Below are positions 6,035 through 6,217 of a stretch of 6,217 nucleotides of DNA, one piece after another (within the stretch, counting starts at the first letter, position 1; every line of letters begins with the position of its first letter). Position numbers and translations under genes: made by a program. The notes beneath the pieces are model-generated. The model searched no databases, was not told where the DNA came from, and worked only from the letters and a program-made list of their open reading frames with translations. The stretch comes from Methanobacteriota archaeon (GTDB taxonomy: Archaea > Thermoplasmatota > Poseidoniia > Poseidoniales > Poseidoniaceae): positions 11,191-17,407 of the forward strand of contig PBXT01000015.1 in assembly GCA_002727695.1 (NCBI GenBank), in the 5' to 3' direction.

Positions 6035-6111
6035 GGGCAATTAGGGTAGTCTGGATATCCTTCCGGCCTTCGGAGCCGGAGACGTGGGTTCGAATCCTGC
6101 ATTGCCCGCCA
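6035..6111 (+). tRNA. tRNA-Arg (anticodon TCG), with encoded CCA
   Basis: The seven-base acceptor stem (6035-6041 with 6101-6107) pairs perfectly. The D arm begins GGGTAG with G18-G19 at 6053-6054 and pairs weakly, as in many archaeal tRNAs. The anticodon stem CCGGC/GCCGG (6063-6067, 6075-6079) closes a seven-base loop CTTCGGA, giving anticodon TCG at 6070-6072, which reads CGA. The variable loop is four bases. The T arm GTGGG/CCTGC has two wobble pairs around the loop TTCGAAT. G73 is followed by CCA at 6109-6111. No intron is present. No clear TATA box is visible upstream. Confidence 0.93.
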
Positions 6112-6164
6112 TCTTCCCGATATTGAGCCGTGAGACTCAAGAGCCTGCACCCGTTGCGTGATTT

Positions 6165-6217
6165 ATGGGCTGCAACCTACGTGACTTGGCTAGTGCTGAA
6201 GACACTACTATGGATGC
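6165..6217 (+). CDS. fen: Start of a probable flap endonuclease (FEN1), 3' truncated by window
   Basis: Only 17 codons are visible, MGCNLRDLASAEDTTMD plus part of an alanine codon. An in-frame TGA lies one codon before the ATG (6159-6161), which fixes the start. The pattern MGxxLxxL at the very N-terminus fits archaeal/eukaryal FEN1, where Gly2 becomes the new N-terminus and sits near the DNA-binding active site. That would make it the structure-specific nuclease that removes 5' flaps in Okazaki-fragment maturation. The catalytic acidic residues lie beyond the window, so this rests on a short match. It starts 53 bases after the tRNA, with no evident ribosome site. Confidence 0.5.
   Translation, partial: MGCNLRDLASAEDTTMD

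Noticed and set aside
6123..6140. Short inverted repeat TTGAG...CTCAA after the tRNA as a terminator
   Set aside because: The stem is only five base pairs with an eight-base loop and no T-run follows, so chance is likely and archaeal termination does not need it.
5959..6150. N-terminal extension of the YkgJ-type frame up to 6150 on the minus strand
   Set aside because: It reads antisense through the whole tRNA-Arg gene (the SNPRLRLRRPEGYPDYPNCP-like translation is a typical tRNA shadow). The family motif begins just after the ATG at 5958.

Overview
The window looks like archaeal DNA, most likely from a marine planktonic euryarchaeon of the Marine Group II / Poseidoniales type. That is an inference from three things: an archaeal-type Trm-G10 tRNA methyltransferase, a tRNA-Arg with the archaeal D-arm pattern and an encoded CCA, and what appears to be the first codons of an archaeal FEN1-type nuclease. 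Genes are tightly packed, with convergent genes overlapping at their stop codons.

Layout. (1) 3-1163 (+) is the 3' part of a single-pass membrane protein with a long basic/acidic, low-complexity tail. (2) 1150-2433 is an inserted unit of 1284 bp. It holds a 3' fragment of a lipid-kinase gene (1160-1360), an orphan polytopic membrane protein (1363-2124), two possible tiny overlapping ORFs, and the severed tail of another gene (2322-2432). (3) 2444-3466 (-) is a complete diacylglycerol-kinase-family lipid kinase. (4) 3554-4552 and 4557-5585 (+) form a two-gene operon, ribD and a tRNA guanine-10 N2-methyltransferase. (5) 5557-5958 (-) is a YkgJ-family cysteine-cluster protein that overlaps the methyltransferase tail to tail. 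(6) 6035-6111 (+) is tRNA-Arg(TCG). (7) 6165-6217 (+) is the start of a probable flap endonuclease gene.

The outstanding feature is the inserted unit. It is bounded by a 211-bp direct repeat (1150-1360 and 2434-2644) that spans the last codons of gene 1 and the last 66 codons of the lipid kinase. The two copies are identical over the first 64 bp, covering the end of both convergent genes. They are only about 67% identical over the remaining 147 bp, although the protein is 80% identical. The simplest reading is that a small piece of DNA from a related strain, carrying that strain's kinase 3' end and a membrane-protein cargo, entered at the stop-codon junction of two convergent genes. The 64 bp would then be either an attachment-like core or a gene-conversion tract. 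No integrase or transposase is visible, and an assembly join across the 64-bp repeat must be excluded.

The rest of the window is housekeeping: riboflavin synthesis, tRNA modification, a tRNA and probable DNA repair.
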